A stretch of DNA of 64,000 nucleotides, from NCBI RefSeq assembly GCF_011734195.1, contig NZ_JAANTH010000001.1, positions 1,178,001 to 1,242,000 of the forward strand, written 5' to 3'. Below the pieces are notes generated by a model, which did no database searches, was not told where the DNA came from, and worked only from the letters and a program-made list of their open reading frames with translations. A program made the position numbers and the translations under genes. Position 1 is the stretch's first letter, and each line of letters opens with the position of its first letter. Shown here piece by piece: positions 37,302 to 45,168 of this stretch. The stretch comes from Halobacterium sp. R2-5. Its GTDB lineage: Archaea; Halobacteriota; Halobacteria; Halobacteriales; Halobacteriaceae.

Positions 37302-37451
37302 CCCGTTTCATAACTTATAAAACTAGAAAATAATCGGTCCGGGCCCGTACGCGACGACGCGGGCCGTCCCGGATACGGTGCTGAGACGGTCGCGCGCGTA
37401 CTGAACGACCCCCCACGTTTATTCGCTCGCTCGCCGTTGTCTACGAGAACG

Positions 37452-37757
37452 ATGACAGAGCACGCGAAATCCCTCCTGCGAGAAATCGACGAGACCGCCG
37501 CGGACGTCTTCGACCTCGCGGACCGGAGGCGAGCGAAGGAGCGGGCCGGCTCCCGCCGCGACGCGTACGAGAAGGGGTTCAACGAGGTCCAGAGCCTCGC
37601 CGGGAAGCCGCAGGCCCGCGAGCTCGCGGAGTGGATCCAGTCCGAGATGCGCGAGCGCGAGGCGTTCCCGTCGGCCCGCAACGTCCGCCAGCAGGGCGCG
37701 AAAATCTGCCGGGAGAGCGGCCACGAGGTCTCGACGAACGACTGGCTCGGCGCGTAG
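37452..37757 (+). CDS. Small charged helical protein, unknown function
   Basis: 101 residues, all-helical by appearance, starting MTEHAKSLLREIDETAADVF and rich in charged residues; no Cys-pair, signal or membrane segment. The ATG at 37452 is supported by a TATA-like GTTTATTC at 37417-37424. It may bind nucleic acid or another protein, given the basic patch DRRRAKERAGSRRDAYEKGF, but no family is recognised. Confidence 0.65.
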   Translation: MTEHAKSLLREIDETAADVFDLADRRRAKERAGSRRDAYEKGFNEVQSLAGKPQARELAEWIQSEMREREAFPSARNVRQQGAKICRESGHEVSTNDWLGA

Positions 37758-37803
37758 CCGGGACACGCGCAGGTTTTTCCCGAGCGACCACCAATCTCCG
37801 CTC

Positions 37804-38253
37804 GTGACACTCGACGCGCCCGCACCCGACCCGCCCGAGCTGGAGGGCGACCCCGACGAGTACGACGACGTCACCGTCCAGGGAACGGACTACCACCGCG
37901 ACGACCTCCAGGAGTTCCTGGAAGCCGGCGCGTGGGAGGAGGCCTTCGAGTCGTGGGCCGCGGAGACGGACCTCGACCGCGAGGCGTTCGACGTCGCCGT
38001 CGACCTCGGACTGTTCGACGAGTTCGACTTCTTCTGGGACGACTTCGCGGACCGCGTCGGCTACCACGCGCCCGGCCTCCCGGAGAACTGGCGCGAGCGC
38101 GACATCCACCCCGACCTGGAGTCGTGGGAGACGGTCTCCGCTATCAACGCGTCGCTGGCGGAGCTCGGCGCGGAAGTTTCGAACCTCCTCAAGGCGGAGT
38201 ACGTCGACTGGGAGGCCGAGTACGACGCGCCCGACGACCTCCCGGACTTCTAG
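37804..38253 (+). CDS. Very acidic soluble protein, unknown function
   Basis: 149 residues from a GTG start, with a TATA-like GTTTTTCC 24-31 bases upstream. It is strongly acidic and rich in aromatic residues (DEFDFFWDDFADRVGYHAPGL). No membrane segment, Cys or catalytic motif is evident; it looks helical and globular. The stop shares CTAG (38250-38253) with the esterase gene on the opposite strand. No family recognised. Confidence 0.7.
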   Translation: MTLDAPAPDPPELEGDPDEYDDVTVQGTDYHRDDLQEFLEAGAWEEAFESWAAETDLDREAFDVAVDLGLFDEFDFFWDDFADRVGYHAPGLPENWRERDIHPDLESWETVSAINASLAELGAEVSNLLKAEYVDWEAEYDAPDDLPDF

Positions 38254-39347
38254 TTCGAGAGCGTGCGGTCGAGGAACTGCTCGATGACTTTCGGGCCGGC
38301 GGGCGGCCCGTTCGAGACGCGCTCTTTCAGTTTCCCGTCCCCAGGAGTGCACTTCGCCTTCGTAATCGTCTGATCGACGGTCGGCTTCTGGGTGAGCCCG
38401 TCGAACCCGAACCCGTGGCCAAGGTCGTGGAGTTCGTAGTACGTCGTATCGACGCAAGCCTCGCTCAGTGCATCGTAGAGGATTGTGCTCTGCTGGTACG
38501 GGACGGTGACGTCCTGCCGTCCGTGCATGAGGAGGAACGGCGGGTCGTCGGGGTCGACGTACGTTATCGGGTCGGCTCGTTCGACCAGTTCCTCGTTCTC
38601 CGTAATCTGGCCGCCGACGAGCAGTGACTCCGGCGAGTTCGGCGCGTCGTGGCTGAATCCTTTCCCGTCCAGTTGCGGGTCCATCTTGAGAAAGTCGGTC
38701 GGCGTGTACCAGCCGACGACAGCCTGCACACGGCCGGACTCCCCCGGGTAGACGGTCTTCTCAATGTCGTAGACGTCGCCCTCGATTTCCTCCACGTCGC
38801 CGGCCGTCCCGGCGAGGACGGCGAGGTGCGACCCGGAGGAACTCCCCCAGGTCGCGACCCGTTCCGGGTCGAGATTGTACTCGTCGGCGTGTCCGCGCAA
38901 CCACCGAATCGCCGCCTTCACGTCGACGATGTGGTCCGGGAACGTACCTCTCGGAACGGGGTTGTCTGGCGACGGGCTGATTATCGGGTCGACGTCTTCC
39001 GGAATTTCGGAGAGCCGGTGGTCTACCGTCGCCATCGCGTAGCCGCGGCTGACGAAGTACTCCTCAAGGTCCGGCGTGTCCTTCCGCGTGTTCACGAGCC
39101 AGCCGCCGCCGTGGACGAAGACCACGAGCGGTGTCGGCTCTTCGCTGTCTGGAAGGTACAGGTCGAGTTTGAGTTCGCCGCTATCGCGCTCGGCGTACGT
39201 CAGTCCCTCGTGGAACGTGACGTCGCTACTCGGCGTCGGTGTGTCCGACTGCGCGAACGCGCTTCCCGGGAGTGTCAGTGCTGCTGCGGCGGCGCCGGCG
39301 GTGCTGAGGAACTGCCGGCGAGTCGTCAGTGTATACTTCCTGGCCAT
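38250..39347 (-). CDS. Tat-exported alpha/beta-hydrolase (esterase)
   Basis: 365 residues. The N-terminus has a twin-arginine signal (TTRRQFLSTAGAAAAALTL) ending near AFAQS, with no lipobox, so the protein is probably released or held by other means outside the cell. The hydrolase fold shows the oxyanion loop VVFVHGGGWLV, the nucleophile elbow TWGSSSGSH, an acid in MHGRQDVTVP and a His near DLGHGFGF. The family covers esterases, lipases and feruloyl-esterase-like enzymes. The ATG at 39347 places the arginine pair near residue 10; an upstream in-frame codon at 39374 is less likely. Confidence 0.87.
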   Translation of the reverse strand: MARKYTLTTRRQFLSTAGAAAAALTLPGSAFAQSDTPTPSSDVTFHEGLTYAERDSGELKLDLYLPDSEEPTPLVVFVHGGGWLVNTRKDTPDLEEYFVSRGYAMATVDHRLSEIPEDVDPIISPSPDNPVPRGTFPDHIVDVKAAIRWLRGHADEYNLDPERVATWGSSSGSHLAVLAGTAGDVEEIEGDVYDIEKTVYPGESGRVQAVVGWYTPTDFLKMDPQLDGKGFSHDAPNSPESLLVGGQITENEELVERADPITYVDPDDPPFLLMHGRQDVTVPYQQSTILYDALSEACVDTTYYELHDLGHGFGFDGLTQKPTVDQTITKAKCTPGDGKLKERVSNGPPAGPKVIEQFLDRTLSN

Positions 39348-39517
39348 TGTCGACGCCTGCCACTCGTCACCCACCGATAATTGTTAAACGGCGAGTAACG
39401 CCGCCAAGATGCCAGTATCTGTCCGTCCGCTGGATTCGGGCAGCGCCCGCAACGAAGAAGAGATACGGTACGCCGCGCGGGTACTGAGCGCAAACCGTGG
39501 GCGACAGCGCGAACTGC

Positions 39518-40789
39518 TCAGTTCTCGACCGCTGCGGCGGCGTTGATAATCGTCTCCTCGCCGAACGCGGGGCCGACAAGCTGGAGGCCGACCGGGAGGC
39601 CATCAGCTTCGCCCGCGGGCACCGAGATGGCGGGGAGGTTCGCGAGGTTCACGGGCGTCGTGTTCGCGTCCGCGAGGTACATCTTCAGCGGGTCGTCGAG
39701 GCTCTCGCCGAGCTCCGGCGGGAGAATCGGCATCGTGGGGGACGCGAGCACGTCGACGTCCTCGAAGGCCTCGTCGAAGTCCTGTTTCACCCACGCGCGG
39801 GCCTCCTGGGCCTGCTTGTAGTACTTGTCGTGGTAGCCCGCCGACAGCGCGTACGTCCCGAGGAGGATGCGGCGCTTGACCTCGTCGCCGAACCCCTCCG
39901 AGCGCGCCTCGGAGAACGTCTCGTTCCAGTTGCCGTCGTAGCCGCCCGAATTCCCGTAGCGCACGCCGTCGAAGCGCGCGAGGTTCGAGGACGCCTCGCT
40001 CATCGCGATGACGTAGTACGCCGCGACGGCGTACTCGACGGAGGGCAGGCTGACCTCCTCGACGGTCGCGCCCTGCTCGCGGAGGTCGTCGATGGCTTCC
40101 TCGAACGTCTCCACGACCGCGTCCTCCGCGCCCTCGACGAGCTCCGTGGGGACGCCGATCGTCAGGCCGTCGACGTCGCCGTCGGCGGCGCTCGCGAAGT
40201 CCGTGTCCGCCCCTTCCTCGCGGGTGGTGCCGTCGCGCTCGTCCGGGCCCGCGATGACGTCGAGGAGCGCTGCGGCGTCCTCGACGGTCGGTGCGATGGG
40301 CCCGATCTGTTCGAGGCTGTTCGCGTACGCGACCAGCCCGTACCGGGAGACGAGGCCGTACGTCGGCTTGATGCCGACGACGCCGCAGAACGCGGCCGGA
40401 CACCGAATCGACCCGCCGGTGTCCGTGCCGAGCGCGAGGTCCGCGTCGCCCGCGGCGACAGCCGCCGCGCTCCCGCCGGAGGAGCCGCCGGGGACGTGGT
40501 CCTCGTCGACGGGGTTCTTCACGGGACCGAAGTACGACGTCTCCGTGGTCGTCCCCATCCCGAACTCGTCCATGTTCGCCTTCCCCGGGATGGTCGCGCC
40601 CGCGTCCTTCAGGCGCTCGACGACGGTGGCGTCGTACGGCGGCACGTAGTCCTCGAGCATCTTCGACCCACAGGTCGTGCGCACGCCCTCCGTGGAGATG
40701 TTGTCCTTGACGGCGACGGTCCGCCCGGCGAGCGGGCCGTCCTCGCTGCCCTCGATTTCCTCGTCGGTGATGTACGCGTTCAGGCTCAT
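39518..40789 (-). CDS. gatA: Glutamyl-/aspartyl-tRNA amidotransferase subunit A
   Basis: 423 residues of the amidase-signature family. The Ser-cisSer-Lys triad is visible: Lys28 in VAVKDNIS, the glycine-rich GGSSGGSAAAVAAG loop and the nucleophile in GTDTGGSIRCPAAF. It is shorter than bacterial GatA (about 480 residues) because the N-terminal helices are abbreviated, as usual in haloarchaea. With GatB and GatC it converts Glu-tRNA(Gln) to Gln-tRNA(Gln). Its ATG overlaps the gatC stop by one base. GatB is not in the window. Confidence 0.95.
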   Translation of the reverse strand: MSLNAYITDEEIEGSEDGPLAGRTVAVKDNISTEGVRTTCGSKMLEDYVPPYDATVVERLKDAGATIPGKANMDEFGMGTTTETSYFGPVKNPVDEDHVPGGSSGGSAAAVAAGDADLALGTDTGGSIRCPAAFCGVVGIKPTYGLVSRYGLVAYANSLEQIGPIAPTVEDAAALLDVIAGPDERDGTTREEGADTDFASAADGDVDGLTIGVPTELVEGAEDAVVETFEEAIDDLREQGATVEEVSLPSVEYAVAAYYVIAMSEASSNLARFDGVRYGNSGGYDGNWNETFSEARSEGFGDEVKRRILLGTYALSAGYHDKYYKQAQEARAWVKQDFDEAFEDVDVLASPTMPILPPELGESLDDPLKMYLADANTTPVNLANLPAISVPAGEADGLPVGLQLVGPAFGEETIINAAAAVEN

Positions 40790-41064
40790 CACGACACCTT
40801 CGGGCCCTTGAAGCGGCCGTCCTCGCTGTCGTCGGCGTTCTGCAGCGCCTCGTCCTGGCTGAGGCTGTCCTCGACCTCGTCGCTGCGCATCACGTTCACG
40901 AGGTCGGGCTCGGCGTCGACCTCGGGGACCTCGTCGAGAGCCTCGAAGTGTTCGAGGATGTCGCCGAACTGGTCGGCGAACTGCGCGACCTCCTCGTCGT
41001 CGAGGTCCACCCGCGCGAGGTCCGCGACGTGCTCGACCTCGTCGGCGTCCACAGAATCGCTCAT
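40789..41064 (-). CDS. gatC: Glutamyl-/aspartyl-tRNA amidotransferase subunit C
   Basis: 91 residues. The N-terminal pattern VEHVADLARVDLDDEEVAQFADQFGDILEHFEALDEV is the GatC helical domain, and RSDEVEDSLSQDEALQNA followed by GRFKGPKV is the conserved tail that wraps around GatA. It stabilises the GatCAB complex. It is the first gene of gatCA, with TGATG coupling to gatA. Confidence 0.95.
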   Translation of the reverse strand: MSDSVDADEVEHVADLARVDLDDEEVAQFADQFGDILEHFEALDEVPEVDAEPDLVNVMRSDEVEDSLSQDEALQNADDSEDGRFKGPKVS

Positions 41065-41167
41065 GTCTCCGGAATTGTGGCTGGCGTCGGTAAGCGTTTC
41101 GATGCCTCACGCGGCCGGTTCGCGTGCAACCGTCTGCCACAGTCCTTTTGTGCGGTCGGCCCCTGCT

Positions 41168-41177
41168 TACGTACGTA
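41168..41177. promoter_or_regulatory. 10-base palindrome upstream of tfb
   Basis: TACGTACGTA is a perfect palindrome in the gatC-tfb divergent gap, close to the AT patches (GTATTAG, GTTTTCG at 41175-41190) that could be the tfb promoter. It may be an operator or chance. Confidence 0.3.
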
Positions 41178-41222
41178 TTAGACGTTTTCGCGACCACAGA
41201 ACCCGCCCCTCCCCAATCTCCC

Positions 41223-42206
41223 ATGAGTGACAGAACGCGGACCCGAGACGAGCGCGAGACCGCCCGCGAGGAAACAGCGGAGCGCGAGGAGCACGAGGAA
41301 TCGGAGTTACACTGTCCGGAGTGCGGCGGCGACCTGGTCGTCGACGACGAGCGCGGGGAGACGGTCTGCGAGGACTGCGGGCTCGTCGTCGAGGAGGACA
41401 GCATCGACCGCGGGCCGGAGTGGCGCGCGTTCGGCAGCAAGGAGAACGACCAGAAGAGCCGGGTGGGCGCCCCGACGACGAACATGATGCACGACAAGGG
41501 GCTGTCGACGAACATCGGCTGGCAGGACAAGGACGCCTACGGGAACAGCCTCTCGTCGAACCAGCGCCAGAAGATGCAGCGCCTCCGCAAGTGGAACGAG
41601 CGCTTCCGCACTCGTACCTCCAAGGAGCGCAACCTCAAGCAGGCGCTCGGCGAGATCGAACGCATGGCGTCCGCGCTCGGCCTCCCGAAGAACGTCCGGG
41701 AGACTGCGTCCGTAATCTATCGCCGCGCGCTCGACGAGGACCTCCTGCCCGGCCGCTCTATCGAGGGTGTCGCCACGAGCGCGCTGTACGCCGCCGCCAG
41801 GCAGGCGAACACGCCCCGCAGCCTCGACGAGGTCGCGAACGTCAGCCGCGTCGACCGCGACGAGATCGCGCGCACGTACCGCTACGTCGCCCGCGAGCTC
41901 GGCCTCGAAGTCGCGCCCACCGACCCCACGAGCTACGTCCCGCGGTTCTGCTCCGAACTCGGCCTCCCGGACGAGGTCGAGCGCCGCGCCCGCGAGCTCC
42001 TCGGGAGCGCCCAGGAAGCCGGCCTCTACTCCGGGAAGTCGCCCGTAGGGCTGGCCGCCGCCGCAGTGTACGCCGCCAGCCTGCTCTCGAACGAGCGCGT
42101 CACCCAGAGTCAGGTCAGCGACGTCGCGAACGTCAGCGAGGTCACTATCCGGAACCGCTACCACGAGATTCTGGAGGCCGGCGGCGAGCCGAACGTCGAA
42201 GCCTAG
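41223..42206 (+). CDS. tfb: Transcription initiation factor IIB (TFB)
   Basis: 327 residues. A zinc ribbon with four Cys (31, 34, 49, 52; CPECGG and CEDCG) is followed by the B-finger/linker (RGPEWRAFGSKENDQKSRVGAP) and two cyclin-fold repeats (from NLKQALGEIERMASALGLP and from DPTSYVPRFCSELGLP), the second ending with the helix-turn-helix that reads the BRE (VTQSQVSDVANVSEVTIRNRY). Haloarchaea encode several TFBs that select promoter sets; which one this is cannot be told here. The N-terminus has a longer charged extension than many TFBs. Confidence 0.95.
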   Translation: MSDRTRTRDERETAREETAEREEHEESELHCPECGGDLVVDDERGETVCEDCGLVVEEDSIDRGPEWRAFGSKENDQKSRVGAPTTNMMHDKGLSTNIGWQDKDAYGNSLSSNQRQKMQRLRKWNERFRTRTSKERNLKQALGEIERMASALGLPKNVRETASVIYRRALDEDLLPGRSIEGVATSALYAAARQANTPRSLDEVANVSRVDRDEIARTYRYVARELGLEVAPTDPTSYVPRFCSELGLPDEVERRARELLGSAQEAGLYSGKSPVGLAAAAVYAASLLSNERVTQSQVSDVANVSEVTIRNRYHEILEAGGEPNVEA

Positions 42207-42418
42207 TCTTCGACGTCGTAGCCGAGCTCCTCGACCGTCTGTTCGATCTCCTCAGCGGAGACGAGCGCCTCGCCGTGCCGCACGACGACCTCGCCGGTCT
42301 CGTCGTCGACGGTGACCAGTTGGATGCCCTCCTTCTCGTGGAGCGCGTTCTCGATTTCCTCGCCGTCGCTCGTCGACTCCACGCCCGCGGCCGTGAACGT
42401 CGTGCGGCTATTCGCCAT
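42203..42418 (-). CDS. HMA-like small protein without the metal CxxC
   Basis: 71 residues fitting the beta-alpha-beta-beta-alpha-beta ferredoxin-like fold of heavy-metal-associated domains (TTFTAAGVES, then IENALHEKEGIQLVTVDDETGEVVVRHGE, then EEIEQTVEELGYDVED). The CxxC metal site is absent and there is no Cys at all, so it is unlikely to carry copper. It shares CTAG (42203-42206) with the tfb stop. Function unknown. Confidence 0.7.
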   Translation of the reverse strand: MANSRTTFTAAGVESTSDGEEIENALHEKEGIQLVTVDDETGEVVVRHGEALVSAEEIEQTVEELGYDVED

Positions 42419-42608
42419 CCGCTTCCTCCCCCGATTGCCGGACAGTCAATTGCACACGACGACGTTCGTGCATCTGCGTGTTAGCCCTTGGGGCGCCCGT
42501 AGCTGCCGAATAGCTTCGTCTATCGACCCGCTCGTTTTCACGTGATTACCAGCCACGCGTCACCTGGAGACCGAACCCCATTAGGCCGGGTACCTCCTCC
42601 CGGAGCGT

Positions 42609-43079
42609 ATGGAGACGACGCGTCACTTCACCGCGACCGTCTACGTCGTCAACGACGGCGCGACGGCGCTCCACGAGCACGACCGGCTCGGCATCACGAT
42701 TCCCCCGGGCGGGCACGTCGACCGCGACGAACTCCCGCACGAGGCGGGCAAGCGCGAGGTGCGCGAGGAGACCGGCCTGGACCCGACGCTGCTCGGCGAG
42801 GCGCCCGACGTCCCCGCGCCCGACGGGTTCGCGCTGCCGTCGCCGCGCTACCAGCTGTGCTACGACATCAACGTTCAGGAGGACGGTAGCGTCGGCCACC
42901 AGCACATCGACCACGTCTACTTCGCGACGGTCCCCTCGCGGGACGTCGACCCCGCGGACGGCGAAGCGAGCGTCGACGTCTGGGAGTGGTACGACCCCGC
43001 CGACCTCCGCGAGAGCGACCTCGACGCCGACACCGTCCAGATAGCGCTGGAAGCCATCGACGAAGCCGAGTCTGCCTGA
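42609..43079 (+). CDS. Nudix hydrolase
   Basis: 156 residues with a canonical Nudix box: G-HVDRD-E-LPHEAGK-REVREETGL, containing all catalytic glutamates. The fold starts VYVVNDGATALHEHDRLGI and ends with helix ADTVQIALEAIDEA. The substrate (oxidised nucleotide, NDP-sugar, dinucleotide) cannot be determined. A TATA-like CCATTAGG lies 24-31 bases before the ATG, so the gene is probably leaderless. Confidence 0.9.
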   Translation: METTRHFTATVYVVNDGATALHEHDRLGITIPPGGHVDRDELPHEAGKREVREETGLDPTLLGEAPDVPAPDGFALPSPRYQLCYDINVQEDGSVGHQHIDHVYFATVPSRDVDPADGEASVDVWEWYDPADLRESDLDADTVQIALEAIDEAESA

Positions 43080-43144
43080 GAACACCCAGCTCGCGGCTGC
43101 GCCGCTCACTCAGTCCGTGGACTCCCTCTGGTCGTCCACACGGC

Positions 43145-44257
43145 TCACGGGTCGCTCGGCTCCTCGCTCGCACTGTCTGTGGCCTCCCGTTGGTCGACCA
43201 CACGGCTCTCTACGTACTTCGTGACGTGGTCGTCCATCCGGCGCTTGAAGCCCGCCCGTCGGGCGAGCCGGTCGACCTCGCGGGCGACGAGGCTGCCGTA
43301 CTGGACGGCCTTCTTCTCGCGGTCGCAGACCGCGTCGGGCAGCCGGTCGCGGGCCGCCTCGCGGAGCGCGCGCTTCTGGACGTCGCCCGAGACCAGCCAC
43401 TCCTCGGGGAGTTCGAGCGCAGCGCGCACGACGTCGTCGTGGAGCAGCGGCGTCACCGGTTCGACGCCCGCCGCGCGAACCGCGCGCACGTCCCGTTCCA
43501 GTTGCTCGGGCAGCGTCTCCAGCACCTCTCGCCGCGCGCCCCGAATCGTGTCCGCGTCCGTCCGCGGGTCGTCCGGCGCCGCGGCGACTTTCGCGTAGCC
43601 GCCGAACAGCTCGTCCGCGCCCTGCCCGAGCGCCAGCCGGGAGAAGCCGTCCGCAGCCACTCGTTCTGCGACGAGGTAGAGCGGGAGCGCGATCTGGACG
43701 GCCATCGCGTTCGTGCGGTCGATTGCCCGCGCCACTTCGGGGACCGCGGCCTCGATGTCGTCGAGTGTCACCTCGTGGACGCGGAGGTCGTCGCTGCGCC
43801 CCATCGCGGCCGCGGACTCGCGGGCCGCTTCGATGTCCGCGCAGCCCTCGTAGCCGACGACGTACAGCGGCGCGTCGAGGTCGGCGGCGACGAGCGCGGA
43901 GTCCACGCCGCCCGAGAACGCAACCGCGAGGTCGTCGTCCGGCACGTCGAGCGCGCCGTCCAGCGCGTCGCGAACGCTCCCGACCGGGTCGTCGTCGCTC
44001 GCGGGCGGGTCGGGGAGCCGCCACGCGCGCCGCGTCTCGCCGTCTTCGCCGACGTGGCCGGCGGGCAGCAGCGTCGGGTCGGCGAGGTCGTCGGGGCTGC
44101 GGCTCCACGCGTCGCCGTCGTAGTAACAGAGGTCGCGGCCGAGCACGTCCCGGACGAGCCGGCCGTCCGGGAGCCGGCCCGCGAAGCCGTCCGCGCCCGG
44201 GAGCGGATTGCCGTCGGCGAGGGCTTCGCGGACGGTCGCCGCGAGCGCGTCGTCCAT
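43145..44257 (-). CDS. Asparagine-synthetase-like enzyme lacking an active glutaminase domain
   Basis: 370 residues. The C-terminal ATP-pyrophosphatase domain is clear: AVAFSGGVDSALVAADL (115-120 for the P-loop) and SRLALGQGADELFGGY. The first 90 residues look like the tail of a class-II glutaminase domain (VRDVLGRDLCYYDGDAW, DPTLLPAGHV) but the N-terminal catalytic Cys and most of that domain are missing, so glutamine cannot be the direct nitrogen source in the usual way. It might use ammonia or make a different amide or adenylate. It is the second gene after the PHP protein, one base apart. Confidence 0.88.
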   Translation of the reverse strand: MDDALAATVREALADGNPLPGADGFAGRLPDGRLVRDVLGRDLCYYDGDAWSRSPDDLADPTLLPAGHVGEDGETRRAWRLPDPPASDDDPVGSVRDALDGALDVPDDDLAVAFSGGVDSALVAADLDAPLYVVGYEGCADIEAARESAAAMGRSDDLRVHEVTLDDIEAAVPEVARAIDRTNAMAVQIALPLYLVAERVAADGFSRLALGQGADELFGGYAKVAAAPDDPRTDADTIRGARREVLETLPEQLERDVRAVRAAGVEPVTPLLHDDVVRAALELPEEWLVSGDVQKRALREAARDRLPDAVCDREKKAVQYGSLVAREVDRLARRAGFKRRMDDHVTKYVESRVVDQREATDSASEEPSDP

Positions 44258-44258
44258 C

Positions 44259-44942
44259 CTAGAAGAACTCGCCGAGGCGGTTCTTCACGCGGCGCTTCGC
44301 GCCGCCGGCGGCCTGCCGGAAGCTGATGTGCCACGGCGTGCGCTTGCCCTCGACGCTCGTCCGCCCCTCGCGGATGGCGTCGAGGATGCCCTCCAGGGAC
44401 TGCTCGTCTGCGCCGACGCGGGTGACCGCCTGCCCCACCATCTCGGCGATGTGGGCGTCGCTGCCGGCGGTCATCGGGAGGTCGTGGGTGCGCGCGAAGC
44501 GCTCGGCCTTCCGGTTCGCGCGGCCGGTCAGCAGCCGCGAGTTGTACACCTCGATGGCGTCCGCGGACGCGAGCTCGCCGTCCGTGATGTTCGGCGCGAC
44601 GCCGCTGCGCGAGGACTGGAACGGATGGGGCACGACGGCGAGCCCGCCCCGGTCGCGGATGGCGTCGACGGTCTCGCCGAACGGCAGGTGGGAGGGGACT
44701 TCTTCGTCGACGCCGATGGCGAGCACGTGGCCGTCGGCGCTGGTCACCTCCATCCCCGGGATGCCGACGAGCCCGTACTCCTCGGCGAGCTCGGCCGCCC
44801 GCAGGCTCGCCTCGAACTCGTCGTGGTCGGTGACCGCGAGCGCGTCGAGCCCCACCGCCTGCGCCTGCTCGAGGAGCATCTCGACGGGGTCCCGGCCGTC
44901 GTAGGAGAGCTCGGAGTGCGCGTGGAGTTCGACCGAAAGCAC
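44259..44942 (-). CDS. PHP-domain metal-dependent phosphoesterase
   Basis: 227 residues. Metal ligands of the PHP fold are all present: HAHSELSYDG at the N-terminus, VTDHDEFEAS, IPGMEVTSADGH, VVPHPFQSS and MTAGSDAHIAEM. The family includes DNA polymerase-associated phosphoesterases, histidinol phosphatase and 3',5'-nucleotide phosphatases; this short stand-alone form resembles the YciV/RNase AM-type hydrolases in outline. It starts with GTG at 44942 and is followed one base later by the asparagine-synthetase-like gene, so the two probably form an operon. Confidence 0.9.
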   Translation of the reverse strand: MLSVELHAHSELSYDGRDPVEMLLEQAQAVGLDALAVTDHDEFEASLRAAELAEEYGLVGIPGMEVTSADGHVLAIGVDEEVPSHLPFGETVDAIRDRGGLAVVPHPFQSSRSGVAPNITDGELASADAIEVYNSRLLTGRANRKAERFARTHDLPMTAGSDAHIAEMVGQAVTRVGADEQSLEGILDAIREGRTSVEGKRTPWHISFRQAAGGAKRRVKNRLGEFF

Positions 44943-45168
44943 GCGTCGTCATTGCCCGGGGGTGGGCAAAAGCGCCCCGGTCCGGACCCGCCGCGAGCGC
45001 CCTAGCGGCGGGCGGCCAGCAGCGCGGCACTGGGGTCTGTGAGCACGAGCGCCGCGTTCCGAGTGTCGCCGCTGGAACAGCGAAACCCGGGCCGACGCGA
45101 ACCCGAATGTTGCCCACGTCCGTGCACATAGAAACGACTAAACCGCCGTAGGAGAACCAAGAAGGTGA

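Noticed and set aside
42203-42418. Copper chaperone call for the HMA-like protein
   Set aside because: No CxxC and no cysteine at all; only the fold pattern is shared.
45001-45130. A possible small minus-strand gene of about 40 residues
   Set aside because: Both readable frames give Arg/Gly/Ser-rich products with no hydrophobic or acidic character; there is no promoter patch.
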